A DNA stretch of 64,000 nucleotides, from positions 353,933,486 through 353,997,485 of the forward strand of contig CM061142.1 of the NCBI GenBank assembly GCA_030789695.1, read 5' to 3'. The DNA is from Scilla litardierei. Taxonomy: Eukaryota > Streptophyta > Magnoliopsida > Asparagales > Asparagaceae. Below, piece by piece: positions 23,451-34,379 of this stretch (position 1 is the stretch's first letter; the number at the start of each line of letters is the position of its first letter). The notes under the pieces were generated by a model. It did not search any database. It had not been told where the DNA came from and saw nothing but the letters and a program-made list of their open reading frames with translations. A program made the translations under genes and the position numbers.

Positions 23451-23769
23451 AATTTTTTATTATGTATAATCACAATCTATCTCTGACTTTCTTCTCTATC
23501 TCTCTATCACATTACCTTGTACTTCTGTAACTCTTTTCTCTCTTTAACTCTCACTCTCCTCTATCTTTAAATTAATGTAAAAAAATCTATATAAATTATT
23601 ATTTCCATATGATGTGTGTGTATATGTATTAAGGTAAAAAAATCTATCTTTAAGTATTAATTTGTTTATCAAATATCATTTTCATATGCATGCATGTTTA
23701 TATGTATGATACTATTTTTTTCAACTTAAATAGACATTTTATATTTAAGACCTTAACGGAATTGGTAGT
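23451..23769. other. AT-rich non-coding
   Basis: CT-rich then AT-rich sequence with no gene seen. It runs up to the truncation point of the chromovirus gag near 23770. Confidence 0.4.
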
Positions 23770-24477
23770 CTACATCGGTCAAAAGTTGTTCCTCGGTGGT
23801 TCCATCAGAAGCTTTCTTTGGGCTGCTTTACGTTGTTTGTCAACAGTCTCATGGTTACGGATAGCTTCCAGTATCTTCTCATAGCTGGTCAAATCGACAG
23901 GGTTCATTGAAGCTTGGATATTGATGTTCAGACCTTAACGAAACTGGAAAGCATGATCTTTAGGATCTTCGACCATGTGAGGGGCGAATCGACTGAGCAT
24001 GGGGAACTCATCATTGTATTCGTCAACAGTCATTGATTCTTGTTTCAAGTTGACGAAACTTTGTTGAAGTTCCCTTTTTGCTGTCTTAGGGAAGTACTTC
24101 GCGTCAAATCGTTTGCGAAATGTGGTCAAGGCAATAGGCCACATTATATGCTTCTCTTCAGTGTACCACCAGTTTCGGGCATTGTCAGTTAGTTGGAGCC
24201 TGGCTACCTCTACCCATCCTGCCTGGGGGATGCGGGCAACGCTCAGGTTGTCTTCAGTGCTTTGTGTCCATTCTTCAGCTTCAAGTGGGCATTCCTTCCC
24301 AGAAAACGTCTTGGGATGCATCTCACGGAATTGTTTAACTCTAGCGTCACCTCGAAAAGTTGGTTGAGGTTCATGCTCAAGGATATGATGTTGGATTTCC
24401 AACATCTCTCTGATGATTTCCATAATGTCATTCTCAGTGACGCCATTGGTGTTTCTGGTGTTGGGTCAACCTGCCAT
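23770..24477 (-). pseudogene. Broken Ty3/gypsy gag (chromovirus-like)
   Basis: The ATG at 24475-24477 is followed two codons later by a TGA. The frame then stays open from 24423 to 23935 (162 codons). It shows the retrotransposon Gag core: a Phe/Gly segment (KTFSGKECP), the W-EE--TQS-ED region, the ARNWWY motif and the KRFDAKYFP stretch. After a TAA at 23935, similarity continues (MNPVDLTSYEKILEA) before it ends near 23770. In intact relatives this protein assembles the particle. Zinc knuckle, protease and pol are all absent. The ARNWWY and YFP motifs are typical of Del/Tekay Gag. Confidence 0.8.
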
Positions 24478-24607
24478 GCTTCAAAACAAACCACAAGATA
24501 AGTTATGTAAAAAGTTTATTCTAATTGTACACTAGATATTAATGTCGTGTAAGCCGATCTTAAAGTATTTGCAAAAAGCAAGACATGCATGTGCGACCAC
24601 TAAAACC

Positions 24608-27600
24608 TGTCACGCCCCACTTCCCATTCTATCGAAGCGCGGACGTGAGTGGGTCCGCGGTGTGGTTAAAACAAGGAGGAGTACTATTCTTTTATTTTCT
24701 TTTCTGTCTTCCTCCTTGGTTTAAACACACTAAGCATTTGTGTAAACTGCAGGTCCTTGCATGTAAATTTAAGAAGCAGCCCAAACAACATTATTACAAA
24801 TCCAGCATACAGAATTTAAGATACATTTTGGGCCTAGCATGGCCAATACAAACAAAAACACAAATTACATTATTAAAATAGGAAATGCTGATGCGAATGT
24901 ACAATGTTCTAATCCTCTGAAGGCAGGTACTCCATGTACTCGTCAAGTGCTGGCTCGACCTCTACTAGAATGTCCTCCACAAAATCACTCTCAATACCTG
25001 ACGGACATTTCATAAACAACAATTGAAATATCTGTCAGCAAGGTTTACTCGGCAAGTAATTTCTGCAAAAGAAAGATTAAGTATTTAAAGTGACCCAACT
25101 GAACTTAAGGCAAGCAATAAGTTTAATTTAAAAGAGTTATAGCAGTTAAGCATTCACAGCAATTTGCAACCTGCAGCAATTTAATCATCTGATAGCAATT
25201 TGCAATACTAATAGCAACATGTAACAATTTAACATTTGATAACAAATCTGTAATGTTGTTAGAAACCTGTAGAAGAAGAGGTTAGAGCAATATTTAATAA
25301 CAATCTATTCTAGTGCTATATCCATGGCCAAGAGTGCGAGATATGGCTAACATGCGCCCTGTTACGGGAGCCAATCCGTAACACTACTCACCGACCCTAT
25401 AGGGAGACGATCAAGTTCTAACCTCCATAAGTGGTGGAGGTATTCGGTAGGGTGCATCCAGTCACTCTGTAACACTCGTGACCATAGACTACCCCAATCC
25501 CACAGGTCATGTCAAGTGCCGGGTCAAAGTACTTGTATTATCGAATTTAAAATTCAATCATATGAATTTCATCAGTTGTTTAGTCTGTTCTATTCAATTT
25601 GCATCGTATTAGATGAGTATGATGTCTCATCAGTCTATTCCACAATCTCGACTAATTTCACAGTTTTGAGATTTAGTTACACAATTAAACGAAGTATAGA
25701 AATGCACAATAAGTTAAAAAAAGAGCATAGAAAACGGTTTTAACTAAGCAAATGAGGATAAATAAGTTTAAAATATTTTTCTCAGGCTAGTAGACATCTT
25801 TCAAGATCTTAAAATAATTAACGTGGATTTTTCTTAATTTATACGACCTAAAAACAAATTTAAAAAACGATTTTTATTATATTTCAAAGATTTCTCTAGA
25901 GCAAACCATACGTCAGAATTCTTCCAACAAGGGGTCAAAACGACCATCTCATCTAGTACTACGACATATATTTTTTTCGTACGTCAGTATACGTGAAAAT
26001 CTTCAGTTACGAATTTATAAGTGAAAGTAGCTATATTAAATTTTATTTTTAAAAATTCACCGCGAGAAATGTACTAGCCTTTTGGCGATGAAACCAACGA
26101 CAATGTGTCTGTTTTGTCGTTTTGGATTTTCTGGGCCTTGTCTCGTATTTTTCTGCATCGTATATAATTAATTATCAATTAAATATACTTTATCTATATT
26201 ATAATATATATAAGTAATTTTGTTTATAGGTATTATATATGTATTTATACCTATTATCACCATATCTCTCTTCCTCTCCTCTCGTTCACGCTCCAGCGCA
26301 CGCATTGGGCAGCGAGCGGCGGCGACGGGCAGTTGACGGGGCGGAGGCAGGCACGACAGATGAGGCGATGGTGGTGTCGGCAGTGAAGCGGTGGAGGTGA
26401 GGCAAAGAGGTGAAGCGTGGGGGTGTTCGGCGATGATTACGGCGGTGGCGACGGTTTCCGTTGACGGCGACGGCGGCGAGGAAGGTGAGAGGGGTTGTTG
26501 GAGCGGAGGTATAGGTGGTGGTTGCTCGGCGAAGGGTGGGCGGCGGTGGAGAGCTCAAACAAGCTTGTTGTTGCTGCTGGCTACGACATGCGGCGGTGAA
26601 GGCAATGGGAATGGCGGCGGGAGGCACTGGTGGTCGAAGCGAAGGAGGGAGGAGGGGGTGTGGTACTGCCGTGGAGTGCTGGGGGTGTAACTGGAGGCGG
26701 ATGGAGCGTCATTGACGGGGTTGGATGTGGGGTGGTGTACGGGGCTGTTGCTGCTCGTCGTGGGGGCGTGGCGGATGCATGGGTTCTGAGGGGAGCAGGT
26801 CGGAGGTGCTGTAGGCGGAGGAGGAGGGAGGCTGAGCAGCAGGGCTCGTCGGAGGTAGGAGGAGGAGGAGGAGAGCGTTGGTTTTGGGCTGTGAGTTCAA
26901 GAGGGGAGAGTGAGTTGCTGTTATCTGGTTGGAGGGGAGATGTTATACATATAGGGTTAGAAAATATATTAGATGTAAGCTTTAATAAATAATTTTAATT
27001 AGTAAATGTAGGGGGGTTGAGATCCGAAAAAGTCGGATCTCACCGAATTTAGGCAGTCATTTAAGGGAGTGGTTCAGGTTAAAAATAATTAGTAAGAGTA
27101 ATTAGTAAGAGTGAAAGTAATTAGGGGATGTAATTTAGTAACAACGAAGTAATACTACGTCGTTTTCGCACACGACTCCGAAAAATTCACTAACAATTAC
27201 CATGGGTTTGTATTGTCGCGAAGATCACGAATACAAAGTCCATTTCAGAGTTTGAGCTATGGAGATACGAGTTTTGGGCCAAAATGTTTGGGCTGCAGGT
27301 TTGCGGGTTCTAGGTCGATTCGACTCCAGAAAAATATGAAAATAATACTGGGAGTACAAATAGACCATAAAATCATATTGTAGAAGTTTGAAATCATTTT
27401 GATAACGTTTATATAGAAAATTAATTGATACGACTAAATCAGTAACAATTGAATATAAAATATTATAAAAATTATTTAGAGGTTTTTGATGATACTCGAA
27501 CTTACTGAAATATACCATAAATATTTTGATACTTCAAAATATTTTTTATAAAGAATTTTGAAATCATTTTTGATATAAAACTCCTGACCAACCATTTTAA

Positions 27601-27668
27601 AATACTTTTTAAATATGAAAATATATGAAATACGTAAATAGTCGTATTGACAAATACAGGCCGTCACA
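24608..27668 (-). repeat. 5' LTR of chromovirus-like element (3061 bp)
   Basis: The minus strand starts TGTGACGGCCTGTATTTG at 27668 and ends GGGGCGTGACA at 24608, with inverted ends TGTGACG/CGTGACA. A GC-rich stretch at 26280-26900 with GGCGGTGG-like and GAGGAGGAG words, CT-rich on the transcribed strand, looks like the R/U5 leader after a TATA-like TATATGTATAA near 26945-26955. Short frames in it are by-products of composition. Confidence 0.7.
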
Positions 27669-27783
27669 GAGTTTAAAGACGCACACACCTAAAGAGTTCC
27701 TGAGCGTCGTTACGTGCAAGGCCCCCAAGGAAGAGACTGAGAAAAAGTCCATCTAGGAAGTATCCTCTAGTCCTAACCCCACG

Positions 27784-28135
27784 ATGCCAATAATTTCAAA
27801 TTCTTGCTTGCCTAATTTTTCATTTTCTAACCCCTTCTCATGCATGAAGGGTATCTTCACGGTAAGCAAAGGCAAGCGCCCCAATGTTACAACCAACCCC
27901 TCCGTGAGAAAGAAATTGAGAATGAAGAATGCCTTCGAAGGAGCCATCAAGAAAGAACTACAGGATGATCACCCGAGTGTCGTTAATGACGCCCCTGAGA
28001 AGCTCAAGAAAGTTTACGTCCATCCGTTTCGACGGCCGAGACATGTTGGAGGGGCACCAAAGAAGCCTGACGTGCCGAGCACCTAGTATTTACAAATGTC
28101 AAGCTAACGACGTTAAACAAAGCACTTAGTGGGAG
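27784..28135 (+). pseudogene. C-terminal tail of Athila-like pol
   Basis: An open stretch of about 100 codons (27784-28086) encodes a basic protein I do not recognise (KKLRMKNAFEGA, then VNDAPEKLKK). In a second frame it runs into VKQST, a stop and WEATHF around 28110-28150. The DNA word AACGACGTTAAACAAAGC, followed by GGGAGGCAACCCA, is a conserved landmark at the end of pol in Athila-like elements of many plants. I take this as a landmark of position, not a functional claim. Upstream integrase and RT are absent. Confidence 0.45.
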
Positions 28136-28239
28136 GCAACCCACTTTTCGTCCTTACTTCTGCATATTTTTGCTTAATTTTTAGTAAAATAAGAGTCTTA
28201 CATTGATTTTGGGAGATTTGCACCAAGTCACAGGTTTAA

Positions 28240-28560
28240 TTTTCTATGGAGGTGCTTGACACGGCAGTGTAGGAATCATGCATGGCTGTGTCACCGAGAA
28301 AAGGATGGCGCCAGGAAAAAACAGCATCGGCACGGCCATGCAGACAGATCCAAAAACTGCCAGATAGTAAAGAAGTTGCATGGACAGTCCGCACGGTCGT
28401 GCGGACCGAAGAGAAAAACGGGAAAATTTACGCAAGGAGTGACACAGCCGTGTAGCATTTCGGCATGACCGTGCAACCTACAGACGAAGGTTCGAGAAAT
28501 TTTTGACAATGCGGAACGACCGTGCCGAAATCGCGCACGGTCGTGCCCCCAGAAATCCCC
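28240..28560. repeat. Cluster of CACGGCCGTG-like near-palindromes
   Basis: About nine imperfect copies of a 10-12 bp near-palindrome occur in 320 bp, for example CACGGCCATG, GCACGGTCGTGCGG, CAGCCGTGT, GACCGTGC and CACGGTCGTGC. They lie between the end of pol and the downstream ORF. A similar cluster lies in the 3' LTR of the same element (45060-45362). Confidence 0.75.
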
Positions 28561-28998
28561 AATTTTAAAGCTTGGCCCACCATCTTCCCCACTTCACGCC
28601 TTCCTCCATTCAAATCATCATATCCAAGATTCCCTCTTACCCATCCCCCAAAACCTCTTCCCCTACCTTCCTCAACTTCCCACCACCTTCAAAACTCCAT
28701 CAAACCTCCTACCCTCCACTATCTCCACCATCTCCACCATCTCCACCAAGCCATGACCCCAATATTTCACCATCTCCACAAAATCCTCCTTAATTTGGGC
28801 AAGATCTTCAGTTTTGGTAGCTGGGGGGAGCTTGTTCTATCACTAGTAGCCGAGTGAAGGAAGATCCATCAAGATTTCGCCAGATTTGGGTAATCTCCTT
28901 CCTTTTCTCAATTTTTTAAGCTTTGCCCTGAATTTTTTCTTGCTATTCCTCTTGATAATTGTGATTTATGTGCGTCTCACCCCACTCTCATCATCACC

Positions 28999-30065
28999 AT
29001 GTACAACATGTCTAAGAGGCCTGCTAGAAATATTCCTACCCAAAGGCTATTTTGCCCCCGAAGGGGCGCAACGACGCCTCAACCGGAACCCATTGCACCA
29101 CACACTTTTTCACTTCATGGAATCACCCTTAAGGACGAGCCACATAGGACAACCATAGCTAGACTTTATCTATGCCCAATGTCCATGATGAGGTTTGCAA
29201 ACCTCGACGCCCTCCTATCCATAGGAGATCTAGAGGGAGTCGAAACCCTGTTCGAAAACATTGGTTAGACTGCATTTCTACACACCCGCGCTGAGACATA
29301 TATGCACCCGACCCTAAAGTTCCTTAGCTCTTTGCACCGCATGGAGGACGAGATCACATTCCGCTTATGGAATGCAGATCGAGAGCTGACTTTTGACCAG
29401 TTGGATGACTTATTTGGTTGGACCGCCAACAGGAGCGTAAGGCCCGATGAGAGAACGTCCCCCTACAGATTCAATGCAGGGATGTTTTGGAGTCAGATCA
29501 CAGGTTCATGGGCATTTGACACGGGGACGGCCAAGGCCTCCTCAATTGTTCACCTATATCTTAGGATTGCATCGAGGTTCCTAGCATGCACTGTGTGTAC
29601 TATGACCGATTCTGGTATGATGAACCACACCGAGATCCTTTTCCTGTGGCTCATGACCCAACCCTAATTTTATGATGCATCCACCGGCCTATTTACCCCA
29701 CACTGTCCCATTTGGAGCTCGTAGTGGATGGTGGCTAAGCTCATGAAGGTCTCCACAGGGGAGAAATTTGTTGTGGCGGCCTCATCACTCTGCATAGCAC
29801 CCATCCCTCCAGATTGACCTACCTAACAACCTTCTGCGTGCTAATGGCCCTACGTCACTTGACATGCACACCTTTAATAGGATGTTCATGATCAATATGA
29901 GGGGAGCTGGGGGATATGTTTTGCTTTTTGGGCAGCATCACACCGATTACACCATCCTGTCCAATCCTATTTGCTTCTAAGTTGATGCGTCCATGAATTG
30001 GCTTTTCCCATCCGATATTGGCCGCAAGCATCGTCCTCGTGACGTAGAGCCCGAGATACCTGTGT
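28999..30065 (+). pseudogene. Athila ORF1-type protein downstream of pol (broken)
   Basis: Starts MYNMSKRPARN at 28999. The first frame runs to a TAG at 29266-29268. In the same region a frame from 29302 (MHPTLKFLSSLHRM) goes to 29667 and carries the features of the plant Athila ORF family: a predicted FRLWNADRELTFDQLDDLFG segment, the MFWSQITG motif, then SSIVHLYLRIASR and a short EILFLWLMT stretch. Several further stops follow to about 30065. A homologous broken gene is in Athila-M (54004-55299). The function of this family is not established; in some elements a gene in this position has been called envelope-like. Confidence 0.75.
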
Positions 30066-30332
30066 AGCATTCACCCAAGCATTGCCCCTCCCCACAGTTC
30101 TAGGAGGACAGCACCTTATCCCACTAGTACCACTGCCCCCTCCCTGAGAACTTTGACACCTGTTTTAGTCATATGGAGCGAGTGGTTGAGAGCCTGCTCC
30201 AGTTCCATATTAGAAAAACATCAGTGGTACGACCCTGACTTCCCCCTCCTCCCCCTGAGGGAGGAGATGAGTGACCCCCCCATTTCATTGTCCCATTCAC
30301 TTCACTTAGACACATTGTGGGCAATGTGTAAT

Positions 30333-30381
30333 TCTAGCTTGGGGGAGGCGTTTCACTAGCTTCACCTCTAGCTTGGGGGAG
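30333..30381 (+). promoter_or_regulatory. Two internal polypurine-tract-like repeats of Athila-P
   Basis: TCTAGCTTGGGGGAG occurs at about 30332 and again at about 30367. It matches the true polypurine tract before the 3' LTR (GTCTAGCTTGGGGGAAT, 44788-44806). Role unknown. Confidence 0.55.
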
Positions 30382-31474
30382 TCAGTTGGGTGCAAGTCGA
30401 GTTCTGGGGGCCTACATTTGTCATTCCTACGATGGTTTATTATTGTTGATGATAGTTTTTGTGCATGTCGGTGCCGTTATCATGTTCACCTGTTGATGAT
30501 CGATGTTTTCACCACTTCTGGTTGCTGTCGACGATATTACACGTTGGAGGTCCCTTTTCTCCCGCATCGTTGGGTGGTCGAGGGACAAATTTCTTTTTGA
30601 TTTTTTACTTTCTTTTTAATTTTTAATTTTATTTTTGACCACCCCGCCTATCCACTTTTCCTTTTATTTTATTTCTCGCCACCCTTTACCTTTTTTCCAC
30701 TTTCTGCCATTGTCTTTCGTTCTCCTTTGTATAGCTTATCGATATGATCCCTTTAGGAGAACCATGATCACAAATTAATTTTGTACACTCTTCGTTAGAG
30801 GTGATTTGTACATCACACTCTCTCGATACCTTTCAGTGGTATGACTTTCACACTACCACCCTTATGATTTCATTTCTATTCATCGTCCGTGATTTTGAGC
30901 TAGCACCTATTTCACCTTCGGTAGTATATGCTAGTTTTTTTATCAACCCTTTGATCATGCAACCCTAGGCTTCTCCGACTGCATGGGGTAGATTGAGTCT
31001 CAAAAGAGTTTAGCTTTTGAATTGGTTTGCACCCCCTCAACCATGGTGTCGGCATGTTCTAAAAAATATGAAGAATAATAATAAATAATAATAAATGAAC
31101 CGTTCTCCCAATTTCATCGAGTAGTCGGGTCTCTGGGCCTCGGGAATTTTTGAGATTCGTTCCGAAAGATGAGGTTTGGGAGAGTGCATATAAATAGCGG
31201 GATCTAGGTTATTTGAGAGAATAGGCCCGAGGGGTCCCTTTTGACCCAAGGGGTCCCTTTTAACCCAAAGTCCTAGACTCGTCTGGGTTGGGAGTCATTG
31301 GCCGAAATCTCACTATATGAATTACATAGGCCCTATTTGAGAATAAATGTTTATAGTTATGTAAACGTGTCTGCTGCCTTCGTTTAGGGGGAGTGACAAT
31401 AACATTGCCAACTCGGGAGAGACTTAGACTCTACCCCGTGCCCTCGAGATTTTTGCCTTGTCGAACGAGGATTA
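30382..31474 (+). other. 3' non-coding region of Athila-P up to the Tat insertion
   Basis: No coding potential beyond short frames. It contains CACCTTTCAGTGG-like and T-rich stretches and an AATAATAAT run near 31070-31100. It continues at 44526 after the Tat insertion. Confidence 0.6.
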
Positions 31475-31479
31475 GTGTT

Positions 31480-32424
31480 TGTTACGACCTAAAGATCGTA
31501 GGAGCCCGACTCCCGCCCGGATCCGTTAACATACCCCATCAACTCACCTTTACACAAAAGGGCCGCCGCCCCGAAAATCCGGGGCATCATGGAGACAGGC
31601 GCGCCTTGCAACGCTCCCTGAACCGGCCGGGGCGGACCACCGCAGCCGGCCGAGGCGGACCACCGCAGCCGGCCGACTCTTAGTCCGACGCTAACGACAA
31701 ACAACCTAAGGATAAGGACACCTGACACATACGTCACCCGACCATCCGACAAAGCACCCCCTGACGGAAGAGCCGCCTGACATAGCGCTTTCGCTTTCGG
31801 CTCTGACATCCCGACAAAAGCACCTCTTGGCCGTTGCGCCGCCTGACAGAGGCAGGTCAGAAACTCCTGTTCCCGATGTCCATGTCCGAAGCTTCCGCTG
31901 ACAACCGAGCCAGCTCAGCGTGCCAAGTCATCATCCGTCAGGTATAAATACCCCCCTCCTCTTACGAAAAGGGGGTTGCTGCAGAATTCTCTCTCATTCA
32001 ACTATTCACACACGAGTGCAAAGGTCTTCCATATCTTTGTTCTCCCACCTATAGCTCGCCACGCGCGGTCGACACACCGTTAGTCCGACCGGCGTGACCA
32101 GCCCCCCATTTTAAGCACTATCACTGACTTAGGCATCGGAGGGGCTAAGGGTTGAACCCCCAACCCAGCCCTTCTGACGAGTTGTTCGTGTTGCAGGAGA
32201 GCTCGCCTATCAACACCAGTCGGCGTCACCCCCCGGCCGTTCAACCTTGTCCAGCCGCATCCGGTGAGATTCAGCCCCGCGACCGTCACTGGCGTCGAGA
32301 TCGACTTCTTCACCCCACTAATCGCTTGTCAAATAGCCTACCTAAACCCCCTTCTCCACATAACCACCGTGCCCTTGGTTCCCATTAATACAAATTCATT
32401 GTACGTGAGTTCCACCTCGTAACA
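31480..32424 (+). repeat. 5' LTR of Tat copy 2 (945 bp)
   Basis: Starts TGTTACGACC right after the TSD and ends CCTCGTAACA right before the primer site. Confidence 0.97.
31943..31950 (+). promoter_or_regulatory. TATA box in 5' LTR of Tat copy 2
   Basis: TATAAATA followed by a C-run; the predicted promoter for the genomic RNA of this copy. Confidence 0.75.
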
Positions 32425-32426
32425 AT

Positions 32427-32444
32427 TGGCGCCGTCTGTGGGAA
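32427..32444 (+). promoter_or_regulatory. Primer binding site of Tat copy 2
   Basis: TGGCGCCGTCTGTGGGAA lies two bases after the 5' LTR. The first nine bases match the TGGCGCCGT primer-site start shared by Athila and Tat elements (tRNA-Asp type); the rest diverges, as is common in Tat. Confidence 0.8.
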
Positions 32445-32567
32445 CGAAGGGTCACACCCGTGTTAGATTCCATACCGATCTCGCGGAACCCGGACCACGG
32501 CAAAGATCCCGTGGGACAGGAACCGCTCTCCCTACAAATCACCCCGGCGTCCGACCCCCTTCTGGGG

Positions 32568-34379
32568 ATGGGCTCCGAGATCGAACACACTTCAGTCCCC
32601 GCCGTCCTGAAGAGCTTCGAGGCCGTTGCTCAGGCCAGGGGAGGCTGTCAGACGGCTGGAACGGAACCTCCGCCCGGCCCCTCAGAGCCCCTGAACGTGA
32701 GGCGAAACCTCCACCCTCAGTTCGAGGAGGAGGGGGAGCAAAGGGGGCTCGCTGAGGAGATCGTGGCCCAGCAAAGGCTCCTGGAAGAGGAGGTAGAAGT
32801 CACGCAGCGGTGGAGGTGCCTGGGGGAGGCAGCTGCCGCGCAGAGGCGTCTGGACGAGGCGGCCGAGACCACCCGGAAGGCTTACCAGGAAGAGGAGGCC
32901 GCCCGCCGCCAGCTTCGCTTCATCATCGCGGAGCGCGGGAGGCTGAGGACGGAGAACAGGAGCAACCGAGAACTCCTGGACGAGGCGACGACGGCCCGGC
33001 GGCCTGGGAACGGGCGGGACCCGTTGCTGAACAGGTCCCCGCCTGGAGGGGGCGGCCCCCATCACCAACACCACCCCTCCGATACCCTGCGCGAGGAAGC
33101 CGTTTGTCGGCAACTACGCTTCCTCACCACCGAGCGTGAAAGACTCCTTCGGGAGAATCAAGAACGGATGGAGGCCCGAGGAGAGCTGGCCAGGAGGCGT
33201 GGGCGCTGGGAGGACCGTAGCCCGCAACCCGTCGAATCCTCGGCCCAAGGAAGGAGCCCCGCTTGGAGACCGTCGGGCTACTCCCCGGGGACGGAGGACC
33301 GTCGGCGGCCGAGGCGCGACCGAAGCCCGACCCCCGAGTGGCGGAGGGGGGATGCGCCGGATCGCCCGACCTACCCGGAGGAGGCCACGCCACTCGCCCG
33401 GTGGATCACTTCCGCCCCCAGGCCCGTAAGGTTCAAACCCCCTCACTTGGCCACATACAATGGGAGGGGCGACCCCCTCACGCACGTGCAACAATACCGG
33501 GGGGCGATGGAAGCCCAGGACGTGGATGAGGCGTTCCTTTGCCGACATTTCTCCCAAAGCATGAGGGACACCGCGCTGGACTGGTACTTTGCCTTGCCCG
33601 CAAGGTCCGTAGGGAGCTTTGGCGAACTATCCCATAAGTTCTGCCAAGAGTTCCGGGCCGGGTGAACAAAAAAGAAGCCCTTAGACTATCTCAGCACGAT
33701 AGTCCAAAGGGAGGGGGAAGGAACGGGAAGATACCTCCGCCGCTTTCAGGAGGAGAGGCGGGCGGTGGTGACATGCGGCGACGAGGTGCTTATGCTGGCC
33801 TTCAAGACGGGGCTGCGGACTCGGAGCCTCCACAAATCCCTGCTCCGGGATCCACCGACCGACTATGAAGCGTTGGTAGCAATGGCGAAGAGGCACGCGT
33901 TGGCGGAGGAGACTTTGGGTGCAAAGGTTGTATTCCCCCAGGCGAAACCACCCGCAGATGGGCCCCGGCCGCACCCTCGGCCGAGGCAGGAGGAAAGGGG
34001 GCGAGGCCGCGATCAGATGGCCCTACCGCGGCGGGAGCCACCCGAGCCCCGCCCGCTAGATCGCCTTGGCCCGGCTCGCGAGTTCGCTCCGGCACGGAGG
34101 CCCCCCGGAGTCATCCCAAGACCAGAAGACCCCCCGCCGGTGCATTACACGTGACTCAATGCCCCCATGATGGAGGTGCTGGCCGCGGCGACGAGGGCCG
34201 GGTTACTGCCGGAGCCTCCCCGGGAGATGAGGACGGACCCGGCGAGGCGGGACCCCCGGAGATACTAACGATATCACCGGGACCACGGTCACGACACCGA
34301 CCGTTGTTACTCCCTTAAGAGAGAAATCGAGCGGCTGATCCAAGCGGGTCACCTGGGGAACTTTGTCGCGGGAAGGCGG
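32568..34379 (+). pseudogene. Tat gag with three in-frame stops
   Basis: The first in-frame ATG after the primer site is at 32568. The N-terminal third is strongly charged and looks coiled-coil (about 32720-33200), with a unit repeated inside it: RRQLRFIIAERGRL (near 32910) and CRQLRFLTTERERL (near 33105). The Gag core follows: GDPLTHVQQYRGAM, LCRHFSQSMRDTALDWY and FGELSHKFCQEF (33460-33660). Stops are TGA at 33663, TGA at 34152 and TAA at 34266. All are in one frame that also continues into pol, so gag-pol was one reading frame. The third stop lies where the knuckle-like RYHRDHGHDTDRC begins. The two TGA stops could be CGA codons after C-to-T change. Confidence 0.9.

Larger units (their letters stand above)
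23770..27668 (-). mobile_element. Chromovirus-like (Del/Tekay type) element: 5' LTR plus start of gag
   Basis: A 3.06-kb LTR (24608-27668) is followed on the minus strand, after about 130 bp, by a gag start that breaks off near 23770. The rest of the element is missing. There is no direct repeat of the bases outside 27668 (GAGTT) next to the inner end, so it is not a solo LTR. The outer end abuts Athila-P sequence at 27669, which suggests insertion into that element followed by deletion. Confidence 0.7.
27669..31479 (+). mobile_element. Athila-like element (Athila-P), left part
   Basis: Plus-strand Ty3/gypsy Athila-type remnant: the tail of pol, a spacer with repeated near-palindromes, the extra ORF found downstream of pol in Athila elements, and its 3' UTR. 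Tat copy 2 splits it at GTGTT (31475-31479 and 44521-44525). The remainder, with polypurine tract and 3' LTR, lies at 44526 to about 45940. Its 5' LTR, gag and most of pol are missing; the left border is the chromovirus LTR end at 27668. Confidence 0.75.

Noticed and set aside
26286..26992. GC-rich frames that look like a small Gly- or Pro-rich host protein
   Set aside because: They lie inside the chromovirus LTR leader and overlap on both strands; no domain.
24608..27668. Solo LTR with TSD
   Set aside because: Flanks AAACC and GAGTT do not match, and gag follows on the minus strand, so it is a 5' LTR of a truncated element.
28522..28857. Pro/Ser/His-rich plus-strand frames before the Athila-P ORF
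   Set aside because: CT-rich leader-like DNA with ACCATCTCC repeats; no domain, and the position fits a spacer.
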